A DNA stretch of 6,414 nucleotides from Candidatus Altarchaeota archaeon (GCA_018897475.1 JAHIKS010000036.1:1-6414); one strand, 5' to 3'. Positions 1-5,366 are shown, numbered from the stretch's first letter. A program made the numbers and translations. The notes: generated by a model not told the origin, from the letters alone.

Positions 1-93
1 AAGAACGACAAAAAATCGGATTAAACCCACAAAAAAGAGGTGAGCAATAACAAGATTTATAACCTACCCTCCCCAATATACCTATCACGAGGT

Positions 94-134
94 GGGGAAA
101 AATAACGACCAAAACCGGGGAAAAATAAACGACC
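94..134. repeat. Imperfect tandem direct repeat, two 17-18 bp copies
   Basis: Two near-identical copies lie at 94-110 and 117-134, each GGGGAAAAATA(A)ACGACC, differing by a single inserted A and repeating every 23-24 bases. They lie immediately after the stop codon of the 65-aa minus-strand gene. Read on the minus strand each copy is GGTCGTT(T)ATTTTTCCCC. They could be protein-binding iterons, paired terminators, or the edge of a larger repeat cut off by the window. A shorter related string (AACGAC followed by an A-run) is at 4-15. Two copies are too few to choose between these. Confidence 0.6.
98..130 (-). terminator. Possible T-tract terminator after the 65-aa gene
   Basis: Just downstream of the stop of the minus-strand gene ending at 137, the minus strand carries T5 tracts at 125-121 and 102-98, with further T6 tracts at 36-31 and 15-10. 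Archaeal termination often needs only U-tracts, so this is a reasonable end point for leftward transcription. No strong stem precedes the tracts. The call rests on base composition and position only. Confidence 0.3.
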
Positions 135-136
135 AT

Positions 137-334
137 CTACATTATGGAGGAGTTTCCAATTTTTTCCAGTATTATATCATTATTTTTGCTCAGTTCTTTT
201 ATTTTGTCGTATATATTTTTGTAATGAGCTTTGTGGCAATCTTTTTTTAACTCATTCGTGAGACCATGAATAGAGATATTTCTGCCTAGATTACTGCTTA
301 GTTCATCCAATATCATTAATGTCGTTTTGTCCAT
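137..334 (-). CDS. Small winged-helix-like putative DNA-binding protein (65 aa)
   Basis: The 65-residue protein begins MDKTTLMILDELSSNLGR, then has a helical stretch (about 26-50, including NIYDKIKELSKN) and ends in a beta-like IILEKIGNSSIM. This helix-helix-helix-wing order resembles the winged-helix part of archaeal regulators and of the DNA-binding domain found before some minimal nucleotidyltransferases; that is a visual resemblance only. The protein stops at TAG (139-137) right where a wing would finish, so it is either a free-standing mini-regulator or the truncated front of a longer protein. The frame stays open after the TAG to the window edge, but that sequence is the T-rich repeat and does not look coding. 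The gene has its own A/T-rich promoter with nested palindromes 9 to 53 bases ahead of the start, which suggests self-regulation. It is separated from the HAD gene by 62 bases. Confidence 0.6.
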   Translation of the reverse strand: MDKTTLMILDELSSNLGRNISIHGLTNELKKDCHKAHYKNIYDKIKELSKNNDIILEKIGNSSIM

Positions 335-342
335 CTTATTGG

Positions 343-387
343 TATTATAGTAATATTTAATAATATTATGGTTTAAATACTATAATA
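343..387. promoter_or_regulatory. Nested palindromes, likely operator ahead of the winged-helix gene
   Basis: A perfect 10-bp inverted repeat, TATTATAGTA at 343-352 and TACTATAATA at 378-387, encloses a second hairpin, TAATATT (351-357), TAAT, AATATTA (362-368). The two share two bases, so they could not both form fully as stems. As DNA, the symmetry fits a dimeric regulator binding across the TATA box and probable start site of the 65-aa gene. The sequence is almost pure A/T, which raises the chance of accidental palindromes, but a perfect 10-bp arm is still notable. Confidence 0.45.
372..379 (-). promoter_or_regulatory. TATA-like box for the 65-aa gene
   Basis: On the minus strand the sequence is TATTTAAA, in the context AGTATTTAAACC. 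Archaeal transcription would start about 25 bases further on, near 348-352, leaving a leader of roughly 15 bases before the ATG at 334. The box overlaps the right arm of the 10-bp inverted repeat, so a bound regulator would compete with TBP. Confidence 0.4.
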
Positions 388-396
388 ATGCCTAGT

Positions 397-909
397 TTAT
401 AAATCAGATTTCACCGCATTGCTTCTTGTCGTGGATAGTGTTTCGCACCTGATGACAGAGTGCCCTGCGTCATACTCCCCCAGATCCCTGTCTAGCAACT
501 GATTAATCTGATTCCATCCCCTAAAAAGCACCGCTGTGCAGCCCGTGTTCTCATTAACGTAATCGACAATCCTCGGGTCATCATCCACCAGGAGGCGGAT
601 TCCCTCCCTCTCGACGACCTCTGCCTTGTGCCTGGGACCAAGCTCCCATGTGGAGTATCCGTTAAGAAACAGCCCATTGTATTCCACCCCGTTCCTCCTG
701 AGCCATTCCTCCGTCACCTCCCTGCAGTCCTCGGGCCTTGCGGTAAGGATATATATCCCGTTCCCCTGCCGGAACCTCTGCATCACCCCGGTGGATTCCG
801 GCGCGAATTCCAGTCCGGCGTAGATATCATTCCCTGCCCCGTTCTTCAGCTCCTCTATGTCCAGCCCGTGGGCCAGGACCCCGTCGATGTCAAAGGCTAT
901 CTTGGTCAT
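397..909 (-). CDS. HAD-superfamily phosphatase, 5'(3')-deoxyribonucleotidase-like
   Basis: This 170-aa soluble protein shows all four HAD motifs. Motif I is FDIDGVL with nucleophile D7 and acid/base D9. Motif II is ILTARPE with T56. Motif III is the lysine of GPRHKAEVV (K95). Motif IV is LLVDDDPRIV with D109-D111 for magnesium. Overall length and the short cap region between motifs I and II (about 14-48) resemble the phage and bacterial 5'(3')-deoxyribonucleotidase group and related small HAD enzymes, so dephosphorylation of a nucleotide or other small phosphomonoester in the cytoplasm is likely; the substrate cannot be read from sequence. About 35 C-terminal residues beyond the core look unstructured. 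The ATG overlaps the stop of the upstream gene as ATGA (909-906), which implies translational coupling. It is the last gene of the leftward operon and visibly more G/C-rich than its immediate upstream neighbours, which hints at separate acquisition. Confidence 0.85.
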   Translation of the reverse strand: MTKIAFDIDGVLAHGLDIEELKNGAGNDIYAGLEFAPESTGVMQRFRQGNGIYILTARPEDCREVTEEWLRRNGVEYNGLFLNGYSTWELGPRHKAEVVEREGIRLLVDDDPRIVDYVNENTGCTAVLFRGWNQINQLLDRDLGEYDAGHSVIRCETLSTTRSNAVKSDL

Positions 910-1211
910 TCTATCAATTCAACATAATTCTTCCTGATAAGCTTGTATGCGTACCTGTTCCTCGGGTCTTTCTCCAATACTTTTAGCCCTTGCTTCATTA
1001 CCTCGAAAGTAACCAGTCCATCCTTACACCCTACAACAACATCGGGAAATTCATCGAAATAGTGAACCCCCTCCTTAATGCCCTCTTCTATATTATCCTC
1101 ATCCAGAGTGCTGGAAATACAGCAGATAAAGTTACCGTCTTCGTCTAGTATGTCGCACCACATTGCTGGCTCTTCAATCACACCCACTGGATAGACTTTC
1201 TTTGTTTTCAT
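906..1211 (-). CDS. Conserved-looking small protein of unknown function (101 aa)
   Basis: I do not recognise this family. The protein is acidic, begins MKTKKVYPVGVIEEPAMW, has an alternating hydrophobic/acidic stretch (about 18-40, with CDILDEDGNFICCIS) that looks like beta strands, and a more helical, basic C-terminal third containing DPRNRYAYKLIRKNYVE. There is no signal peptide or membrane segment. The ATG at 1211 lies 38 bases inside the preceding gene and lacks a clear ribosome binding site. A second ATG at 1163 (residue 17) would start 10 bases after that gene's stop and is a real alternative. I keep the longer form because VYPVGVIEEPAMW reads as part of the same fold. The stop overlaps the HAD start by four bases. 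Four cysteines (19, 29, 30, 62) do not form an obvious metal site. Confidence 0.65.
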   Translation of the reverse strand: MKTKKVYPVGVIEEPAMWCDILDEDGNFICCISSTLDEDNIEEGIKEGVHYFDEFPDVVVGCKDGLVTFEVMKQGLKVLEKDPRNRYAYKLIRKNYVELIE

Positions 1212-1422
1212 TTCTTAGTTGGTAGGAGGCCGTTATAGAGATAACCTTGTGGTCTTTGTCTCTAAGAATCCCAAGTTTGATGTCGCCCTTGAAATTGTGT
1301 TTATTCTTGTCCCTCCACGCTTCATATTCTTTTTGGCTATTGAAGGTTTTAGTTTTTAGTCTAGGTCCTACGACTCTAAGATAGTGTAGGTTTGTCTTTT
1401 TTGCCATTCTCTCTTTGGTCAT
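1174..1422 (-). CDS. Small basic protein of unknown function (82 aa)
   Basis: I do not recognise this protein. It is lysine-rich. The front is basic (MTKERMAKKTNLHYLRV), followed by FNSQKEYEAWRDKNKHNF, probably a helix, then two likely strands IKLGILRD and KVISITASYQL, and a polar tail. A small strand-helix-strand-strand fold that binds nucleic acid would fit but is only inferred. The ATG at 1422 follows the previous stop by three bases and has a good ribosome binding site (GGGAGAAGGA about 6-15 bases ahead, inside the end of the upstream gene). A second ATG at 1407 has GAGAG ahead of it, so a five-residue shorter form is possible. Its last 38 bases overlap the next gene in another frame. It lies in the middle of the tight leftward operon. 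Confidence 0.65.
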   Translation of the reverse strand: MTKERMAKKTNLHYLRVVGPRLKTKTFNSQKEYEAWRDKNKHNFKGDIKLGILRDKDHKVISITASYQLRNENKESLSSGCD

Positions 1423-1425
1423 CTT

Positions 1426-2055
1426 TTAATCCTTCTCCCTTTTCTTGGCTCTCATCCTTCTAAGGTTTTTCTTGACCTCAAGAACATGGCAGTCCCCAAG
1501 TCCAATTTTTTTCCTGAGAGGTCGATATTCACAATCCTCGGGGGTGTCGTCCCAACACTCTCCGCAACCATCGAACACATCAATCAGTGTCCTTATGTCA
1601 TCGTCATTAAGAATTCTGACACGAATCACAGAATCAAAAATCTTGTGTTCTACTGGCTCCAAGCCACAATTAGTTTGGCTGGCTTGTTTTTCTTTCTCCC
1701 ACTTTGATTTAGATACCATGATTTCTCTATCCCAAATCTTGACAAACAATTCTTCTTCTGGTTTAAGTTTTAGAACTATCGGGTTGGTGAGCTTGACATT
1801 AGTGGCAGGGTGGAAATTGAGCTTTCTTTTACTATCGTTGAACAGCATTACTTTGGCTTCCTGAACAAACTCGCCAATGCCTAACTCGTTCTTTCCTCTA
1901 AGGTCTTTAATGGCTCTACGGAAAGCCCAAATCATCAGTTCGTCAGGAAAGTCGTGTCCTTCCTTCTCCCACTTGGCCTTCCATGTCCTGATAAACTTCT
2001 TGCAGGACTTCATGTAGGCTTCTCTAAGCTCCTGTGTCCCAGATTTTATGTTCAT
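1426..2055 (-). CDS. Unknown protein with C-terminal cysteine cluster (209 aa)
   Basis: I do not recognise this protein. From the ATG at 2055 it has 209 residues. The N-terminal half (1-75) is helical and basic, with WKAKWEKEGHDF and WAFRRAIKDLRGK. The middle (85-115) is beta-like. The C-terminal third holds a possible zinc site: C164-x2-C167-x7-C175-x13-C189 followed by H190, within DVFDGCGECWDDTPEDC. The tail RRMRAKKREKD is strongly basic, which suggests nucleic-acid contact. A K-x-KWEKE string occurs twice (27-32 and 116-121). The start is chosen as ATG 2055, with GGGAAG a few bases ahead. An in-frame TTG at 2073 and GTG at 2067 would add six or four residues and would bring the gene to within three to nine bases of the upstream stop. 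The next gene starts three bases after its stop, so co-transcription is very likely. Confidence 0.7.
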   Translation of the reverse strand: MNIKSGTQELREAYMKSCKKFIRTWKAKWEKEGHDFPDELMIWAFRRAIKDLRGKNELGIGEFVQEAKVMLFNDSKRKLNFHPATNVKLTNPIVLKLKPEEELFVKIWDREIMVSKSKWEKEKQASQTNCGLEPVEHKIFDSVIRVRILNDDDIRTLIDVFDGCGECWDDTPEDCEYRPLRKKIGLGDCHVLEVKKNLRRMRAKKREKD

Positions 2056-2076
2056 GTTTCTTCCCACTCTCAAGCT

Positions 2077-2688
2077 CTACAAAATATCTCCTTTATCATT
2101 CTCGATTCTTCCATCGTACTTTATCGTTCCAATATGAGCCACGCCAAAGAGGGCTGGTTTGCCTGCGCTTTCAATGTTCCCCTCTTTCAGCACATGAAGG
2201 GCCACCCTTCTATGGCCTCTACTCCTTCTATTTTCCATGAAGCTTAACCAGTGGCCGGTCTTTGGGATGGTGAATGCATACTTGAAGTAGCCGTCCCTCT
2301 TGAACCCTGGGAAGAATTCCTTCGCTGGGAGTGTTTTTCCTGCCAAGGATTCCAGCCTTTTCAGGTAGGGTTCAAGCTGTTCCAGAATGGTCTCCTTCTG
2401 GTCGTTCTGGGATCTGGTATAGACGTCCTTGTCACACCCTTCTTGCTGCCATCTCCAGCCGTTGTATTCCACTGCATTGCCCTTGCTTTCCCGGAGCAGC
2501 TTTACTACCCCCTTGGGCACCTTCTTACTGAAACAGAGTTTGGAGGGATCCTCGACAAATGGTGTGTCATCTGTAAATGGGAAGGCGATATCTGCAGGAA
2601 TCCTCTTCCGCCTGAATTCAATCAGATGGATTATTGGATAATCCTCCAGCATTTCGAATTTCCTCTTACAGGTTGGGCATCGGTCCAT
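2077..2688 (-). CDS. Unknown protein with N-terminal CxxC knuckle (203 aa)
   Basis: I do not recognise this protein. It opens with MDRCPTCKRKFEM, a CPTCKRKF knuckle (C4, C7) typical of half of a zinc ribbon. The matching second pair is not obvious: C52 and C85 are single, and H21 is a possible ligand. Residues 95-120 form a likely helix (ETILEQLEPYLKRLESLAGK). The C-terminal part 125-190 is beta-rich with aromatic and basic residues (FKRDGYFKYAFTIPKTGHW, then RRSRGHRRVALHVLKEG), a shape seen in nucleic-acid or effector-binding domains, but this is inference. There is no membrane segment or signal peptide. The start ATG lies five bases after the stop of the preceding gene and has no strong ribosome binding site, so it probably depends on coupling. 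A long antisense reading frame on the plus strand here is a shadow. Confidence 0.7.
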   Translation of the reverse strand: MDRCPTCKRKFEMLEDYPIIHLIEFRRKRIPADIAFPFTDDTPFVEDPSKLCFSKKVPKGVVKLLRESKGNAVEYNGWRWQQEGCDKDVYTRSQNDQKETILEQLEPYLKRLESLAGKTLPAKEFFPGFKRDGYFKYAFTIPKTGHWLSFMENRRSRGHRRVALHVLKEGNIESAGKPALFGVAHIGTIKYDGRIENDKGDIL

Positions 2689-2693
2689 TTTAC

Positions 2694-3452
2694 TTATTTT
2701 AGTTTTTCCCTCACCAATCTCATGGATTGCTCAAAGCATTTGAGGAGCTTTTTCACATCCCTAAAGGTAAAGTCCTCATAGGTATCACGGTCATAAAGGT
2801 GCTCATTGATTACCTCAAGTTCTCCGAAGAGCCTCTTATGTGTCTCCTTTGCCTCTTTTGAGCTGTTCCTTCCGAATTTGCTGTCGATGAAGGCCCCGCA
2901 GAGCTGCTGCTGGGCCGGAAGGAGATACCGTTGAACCAGCAACCATGGGCTTATCCTCTCCCTTTCCTTCCTTGCCGCCTCATAGTCACTTAACGCCTCC
3001 TGGTAGAATTCCCCAGCCCTTTTCAGGCTCTTCTTCATCCTCGGCTCCGGGTCCCCAAGGAATTCTTCCACCTCGTCTATCAACTCCCCGGTTCTATCGA
3101 TAGTCTCCTTGACCCTGTCTGTTCCCCAGTATTCGATCCAGCTTGACCTGGAGCGTATATTAATGTACTTCTCATACGTTTCCCTAACTCGAGGGTCTTT
3201 CTTCACGAGGAGCTTGACCTTTCCGTACACATCCCTGCTATCCTCCAGATACATTCGCTCGTGAACCTCCTTTGGGGCATTGTAGCCCTTTTCCCTCAGA
3301 AGTTTAAGGATAACATTAGTGGCCGATATCGTAAGAAGGTCATAAGCCTTCTCAACAGCATCCTGGCATTTCAGCATCTCAGGATAGTGCTTCTCGGCTT
3401 TCTTATATTCCCCCTCCGCCATTTCGAAGTATTTTAGTGATAAATCAATCAT
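2694..3452 (-). CDS. Helical protein with two HEPN/PaREP1-like halves (252 aa)
   Basis: The protein is almost wholly alpha-helical and looks like an internal duplication. Residues about 5-132 begin KYFEMAEGEYKKAEKHYPEM and include QDAVEKAYDLL. Residues about 146-252 begin AGEFYQEALSDYEAARKE. The halves align without a gap at an offset of 141 residues: A12/A153, Y16/Y157, A19/A160, and most clearly KEVHERMY (61-68) against KETHKRLF (202-209). The order of an A-x-x-Y helix, an Ala/Gln-rich helix (QDAVEKAY / LPAQQQLC) and a conserved His resembles HEPN and PaREP1 domains of archaea. The RNase motif R-x4-6-H of catalytic HEPN proteins is not seen in either half, so a non-catalytic binding or partner role is more likely. 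The ribosome binding site is strong (GGTGAGGTGAGAGG directly before ATG 3452). It is the second gene of the leftward operon, 30 bases after the first. Confidence 0.75.
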   Translation of the reverse strand: MIDLSLKYFEMAEGEYKKAEKHYPEMLKCQDAVEKAYDLLTISATNVILKLLREKGYNAPKEVHERMYLEDSRDVYGKVKLLVKKDPRVRETYEKYINIRSRSSWIEYWGTDRVKETIDRTGELIDEVEEFLGDPEPRMKKSLKRAGEFYQEALSDYEAARKERERISPWLLVQRYLLPAQQQLCGAFIDSKFGRNSSKEAKETHKRLFGELEVINEHLYDRDTYEDFTFRDVKKLLKCFEQSMRLVREKLK

Positions 3453-3482
3453 CCTCTCACCTCACCAGAACATCGGGCTCCC

Positions 3483-3800
3483 TTACTCATCACCCGTGCA
3501 GAAAGCCAGCGCCTCCTTCTTGGTGAATCCGGCCTTCCTGAAGGCGTCGTAGCGGATTCGCTCCATCCTGGCGGCCATGTTCGCTATCTGCCTGATTACC
3601 TTCATATCAACCGTGTGATGGGTACAGAGCCCCATCATCCTCTCAACCGCCCCATGCAGGTAATGTTCCTTTGCCACGCTTATCGCTCCGCTGTTCCTGT
3701 TGCCACCGCCAAGCTCGTCGAATACCTCGTCCACCAGTTTTATCGTTTCAAGTTCCTTCCTGATACTCCCCTTTACTCTCTCCTTATCCATATTTTTCAT
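3483..3800 (-). CDS. Small helical protein of unknown function, first gene of operon (105 aa)
   Basis: I do not recognise this family with certainty. The protein is predicted all-helical: charged helix 5-30 (KERVKGSIRKELETIK then VDEVFDELGGG), a glycine/asparagine loop, helix 40-58, and a last pair of helices 65-102 ending RYDAFRKAGFTKKEALAF. The ending R-x-AGFTxxEAL is a common tail in small phage and plasmid proteins, where it forms a short helix-turn-helix-like cap; that hints at a mobile-element origin but does not give a function. H48, H61 and H62 plus C59 do not form an obvious catalytic set. The ATG at 3800 has GTGAG about six bases ahead; a second ATG at 3791 would drop three residues. 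It is transcribed first in the leftward operon, from the shared divergent region, so its promoter controls the whole set. Confidence 0.7.
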   Translation of the reverse strand: MKNMDKERVKGSIRKELETIKLVDEVFDELGGGNRNSGAISVAKEHYLHGAVERMMGLCTHHTVDMKVIRQIANMAARMERIRYDAFRKAGFTKKEALAFCTGDE

Positions 3801-3833
3801 TCTTACTCACTGATAGTTATAGTGATTTCGGAG

Positions 3834-3843
3834 AATTATACAA
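3834..3843 (-). promoter_or_regulatory. TATA-like box for the leftward operon
   Basis: The minus strand reads GTTTGTATAATTCTCC here. TTGTATAA lies about 37-42 bases before the ATG at 3800, so an archaeal start site would fall near 3812 and leave a short leader that still includes the GTGAG ribosome binding site. A near-palindrome, CACTgATA..TATAGTG at 3808-3824, sits over the predicted start site and could be an operator. The alternative box is the AAATAAAC tandem repeat further upstream. Confidence 0.35.
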
Positions 3844-3850
3844 ACTCAGC

Positions 3851-3868
3851 GTTTATTTCGTTTATTTC
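3851..3868. repeat. Exact tandem 9-mer in divergent promoter
   Basis: GTTTATTTC occurs twice without spacing (3851-3859 and 3860-3868), and the base before the first copy is also C. On the plus strand the TTTATT cores lie about 50-60 bases ahead of the nuclease ATG at 3915 and could serve as its TATA element. On the minus strand the repeat lies directly upstream of the TATA-like box of the leftward operon, where an activator or an extended BRE might sit. A shared control site for both transcription units is plausible. Confidence 0.45.
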
Positions 3869-3914
3869 TAGGGGAGATGGGGCAGGGAATGGGTTATTTT
3901 GCAGGAATCCAATA

Positions 3915-4760
3915 ATGAACTGGTTGGATATGGAAAAGAAAAGCGTGCTTTTGGGAATCATAATCGCCTTTGCCATTGTTGGCGTCTATAACCTTGTACC
4001 TCCGGATATTGACGACAGCCAACCAAGCGCTGACAGACCGGGCTATAAGCTGGTAACAAAGGTGATCGATGGCGATACTGTCGTTGTGGAAGGGGAACAC
4101 GTCCGACTTATTGGAATCGATGCCGATGAAAGAGGATATCCCTGTCATGATGAGGCAAAGGACAGGCTTGAGGAGTACGTTCTGAATGAGGAGGTTTTTC
4201 TTGAAGCGGATAAATCCGATAAGGACCAGTATGATAGATACCTCCGGTACATCTTTCTGGACGGGAAGAACATAAACCTCCAGCTAGTTAAGGAGGGCCT
4301 GGCGGTAGCAAGGTTCTTCCCCGACAATGTAAAATATAAAGAGGAGATAATTGCTGCAGAAAAAGAAGCGATAGAAAATAAAATCGGATGCAAGTGGGGC
4401 GATGATGAGCCGGAACCACCACGTCCATTGGAATGGACGAAGCTGACTGAAGAGAGCACCGGCTTAAAGGTTGTCGGAGCCTGCAATGCCGGAAATTACA
4501 CAGGGGAAGAGATAATTGTCGAGGGCAGGGTAGTTGATGGCTACAAGCACGAAGCCACGGCGATATTTCTGAATTTCGAAAAGGGCTATCCCAATCAATG
4601 TTTCACAGCCGTTATATGGGCCGACAGCTGGCACAGGTTCCCTGAGGACGCAGACGAATACTATGGCGGTGAAACAGTCAGGATAAGGGGCGAAATCAAA
4701 GAATACGATGGGCGAGTGGAGATAATACTGAAGGATACCTCTCAGATTGAGGTTGGGTGA
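3915..4760 (+). CDS. Membrane-anchored SNase-like nuclease with C-terminal OB-fold-like domain (281 aa)
   Basis: A short charged N-terminus is followed by a single hydrophobic helix (11-28, VLLGIIIAFAIVGVYNLV), which should anchor the enzyme with the rest outside the cytoplasm. Residues 43-162 are a staphylococcal nuclease (thermonuclease) domain: VIDGDT (D52, D54), VRLIGIDADE carrying R64 and E72, and the second catalytic arginine R108 in DQYDRYLRY. These match Arg35, Glu43 and Arg87 of S. aureus nuclease, although the usual TPE is ADE here. C77 and C159 could form a disulfide. Residues about 183-280 look like an OB-fold, with VEGRVVDG, AIFLNF, VRIRGEI and a YDGRVEIIL strand, a nucleic-acid-binding partner seen in other SNase proteins. 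The expected role is calcium-dependent cleavage of extracellular or incoming DNA/RNA. ATG 3915 is chosen with AGGA eight bases ahead; ATG 3930 is possible. The open frame extends much further upstream but antisense to the operon, so that part is not used. Confidence 0.88.
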   Translation: MNWLDMEKKSVLLGIIIAFAIVGVYNLVPPDIDDSQPSADRPGYKLVTKVIDGDTVVVEGEHVRLIGIDADERGYPCHDEAKDRLEEYVLNEEVFLEADKSDKDQYDRYLRYIFLDGKNINLQLVKEGLAVARFFPDNVKYKEEIIAAEKEAIENKIGCKWGDDEPEPPRPLEWTKLTEESTGLKVVGACNAGNYTGEEIIVEGRVVDGYKHEATAIFLNFEKGYPNQCFTAVIWADSWHRFPEDADEYYGGETVRIRGEIKEYDGRVEIILKDTSQIEVG

Positions 4761-4778
4761 TGTGGGGGATAACCTGGC

Positions 4779-4786
4779 TTATTTTT
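4779..4786 (+). terminator. Weak T-tract after the nuclease gene
   Basis: TTATTTTT lies about 20 bases after the SNase stop, before the ribosome binding site of the next small ORF. A lone T-tract can slow or end archaeal transcription. No stem is seen. It may equally be chance, leaving the nuclease and GIY-YIG genes in one transcript. Confidence 0.2.
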
Positions 4787-4796
4787 GAGGGGTCTA

Positions 4797-4835
4797 ATGA
4801 TTGAGTGGTTGGATGAACTAGTTGAGAGAGGTTAA
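4797..4835 (+). CDS. Possible 12-codon leader ORF ahead of GIY-YIG gene
   Basis: ATG at 4797 opens a 12-residue frame, MIEWLDELVERG, ending in TAA at 4833-4835, three bases before the ATG of the GIY-YIG gene. It has an unusually good ribosome binding site, GAGGGG at 4787-4792, four bases ahead. Its last codons (GAG AGA GGT) contain the ribosome binding site of the next gene. This layout suits translational coupling or a regulatory leader peptide. The alternatives are a chance frame or the remnant end of a longer lost gene. Such a short peptide has no recognisable family. Confidence 0.3.
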   Translation: MIEWLDELVERG

Positions 4836-4838
4836 AGA

Positions 4839-5333
4839 ATGAAGAGAAGATTGAAGAAGGAATGTAGAAGATTTCTAAGGAAAACCGGCGTTTTATCCGT
4901 GTCTAAAAAATCAGATTATTGGAGATCCTTTGAATTTGAACAGGGAGATAAAAAATATAAAAAGGGAAAAAGGATTAGCTACAATAAACTCACAAATAAG
5001 TTTCATGAAAGCACTAAAAAAGAGATTAATAAAAAGGGCCTTAAGAAAATAAAGGGTATATATGTTTATAAAAAAGGCAAAACTACGCTTTATGTTGGCG
5101 AAGGAAAACTATCTAGGAGGTTTAAAGCCCATTATAAACAATCGCTTGGGTGGATACCAGAATCGAGCTCAACGAAAAAAAAGAAGCGTTTTCGCTTTTG
5201 GTCGTTGGATAAAAACAAAGGGGCTGTAAGAATATACTGGAAGGAAATAAGAGATGACCGACGTAGGAAAGTCATTGAAGCGATGTTGGAGTATGTCTCA
5301 AAATCCAAGTATAAATCCCATATAGGTGATTAA
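4839..5333 (+). CDS. GIY-YIG endonuclease-like protein, lysine-rich (164 aa)
   Basis: The catalytic core starts near residue 70. GIY at 73-75 and YVG at 85-87 are nine residues apart in KGIYVYKKGKTTLYVGEG. An arginine follows in LSRRFKAHYK (R93/R94), and the metal-binding glutamate is most likely E147 in KVIEAMLEY. This is the order of the GIY-YIG fold, which cuts DNA with one divalent metal. The family covers homing enzymes, repair nucleases, restriction enzymes and many small accessory proteins; the particular branch cannot be told. The first 70 residues are very basic, and lysine makes up 37 of 164 residues, so tight nucleic-acid binding is expected. No signal or membrane segment is seen. 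The start has a good ribosome binding site, GAGAGG seven bases ahead. The gene is visibly more A/T-rich than the nuclease upstream, which suggests separate acquisition. The 3' side is a non-coding, structured region. Confidence 0.8.
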   Translation: MKRRLKKECRRFLRKTGVLSVSKKSDYWRSFEFEQGDKKYKKGKRISYNKLTNKFHESTKKEINKKGLKKIKGIYVYKKGKTTLYVGEGKLSRRFKAHYKQSLGWIPESSSTKKKKRFRFWSLDKNKGAVRIYWKEIRDDRRRKVIEAMLEYVSKSKYKSHIGD

Positions 5334-5366
5334 ATATCCGGCAGTGATTATAGGATTATTTTGAAT

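Noticed and set aside
137..139. Readthrough or recoding of the TAG ending the winged-helix gene
   Set aside because: The sequence beyond the TAG is the T-rich tandem repeat and does not read as protein; no recoding signal is seen.
626..927. Plus-strand open frames inside the HAD gene
   Set aside because: The HAD motifs on the minus strand are complete. The plus frames are proline/serine-rich shadows of a G/C-rich gene.
1445..1864. 139-codon plus-strand open frame
   Set aside because: It is antisense to the 209-aa operon gene; the Ser/Leu-rich translation is typical of a complement of Lys/Glu/Arg codons.
2251..2781. 176-codon plus-strand open frame
   Set aside because: It is the shadow of the 203-aa minus-strand gene, which has the proper operon spacing. 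The shadow translation is rich in Phe, Leu, Trp and Cys, as expected for an antisense frame.
2694..3452. Catalytic HEPN RNase
   Set aside because: Neither half has R-x4-6-H; the nearest Arg-His spacings around H64 and H205 are nine and ten residues.
3615..3914. The nuclease reading frame is open for 100 codons upstream of 3915
   Set aside because: This stretch is antisense to the first operon gene, reads as low-quality protein, and has no ribosome binding site; the membrane anchor right after 3915 fits a true N-terminus.
3894..4486. Two minus-strand open frames within the SNase gene
   Set aside because: They are antisense to an enzyme with intact catalytic motifs and show no independent start signals.
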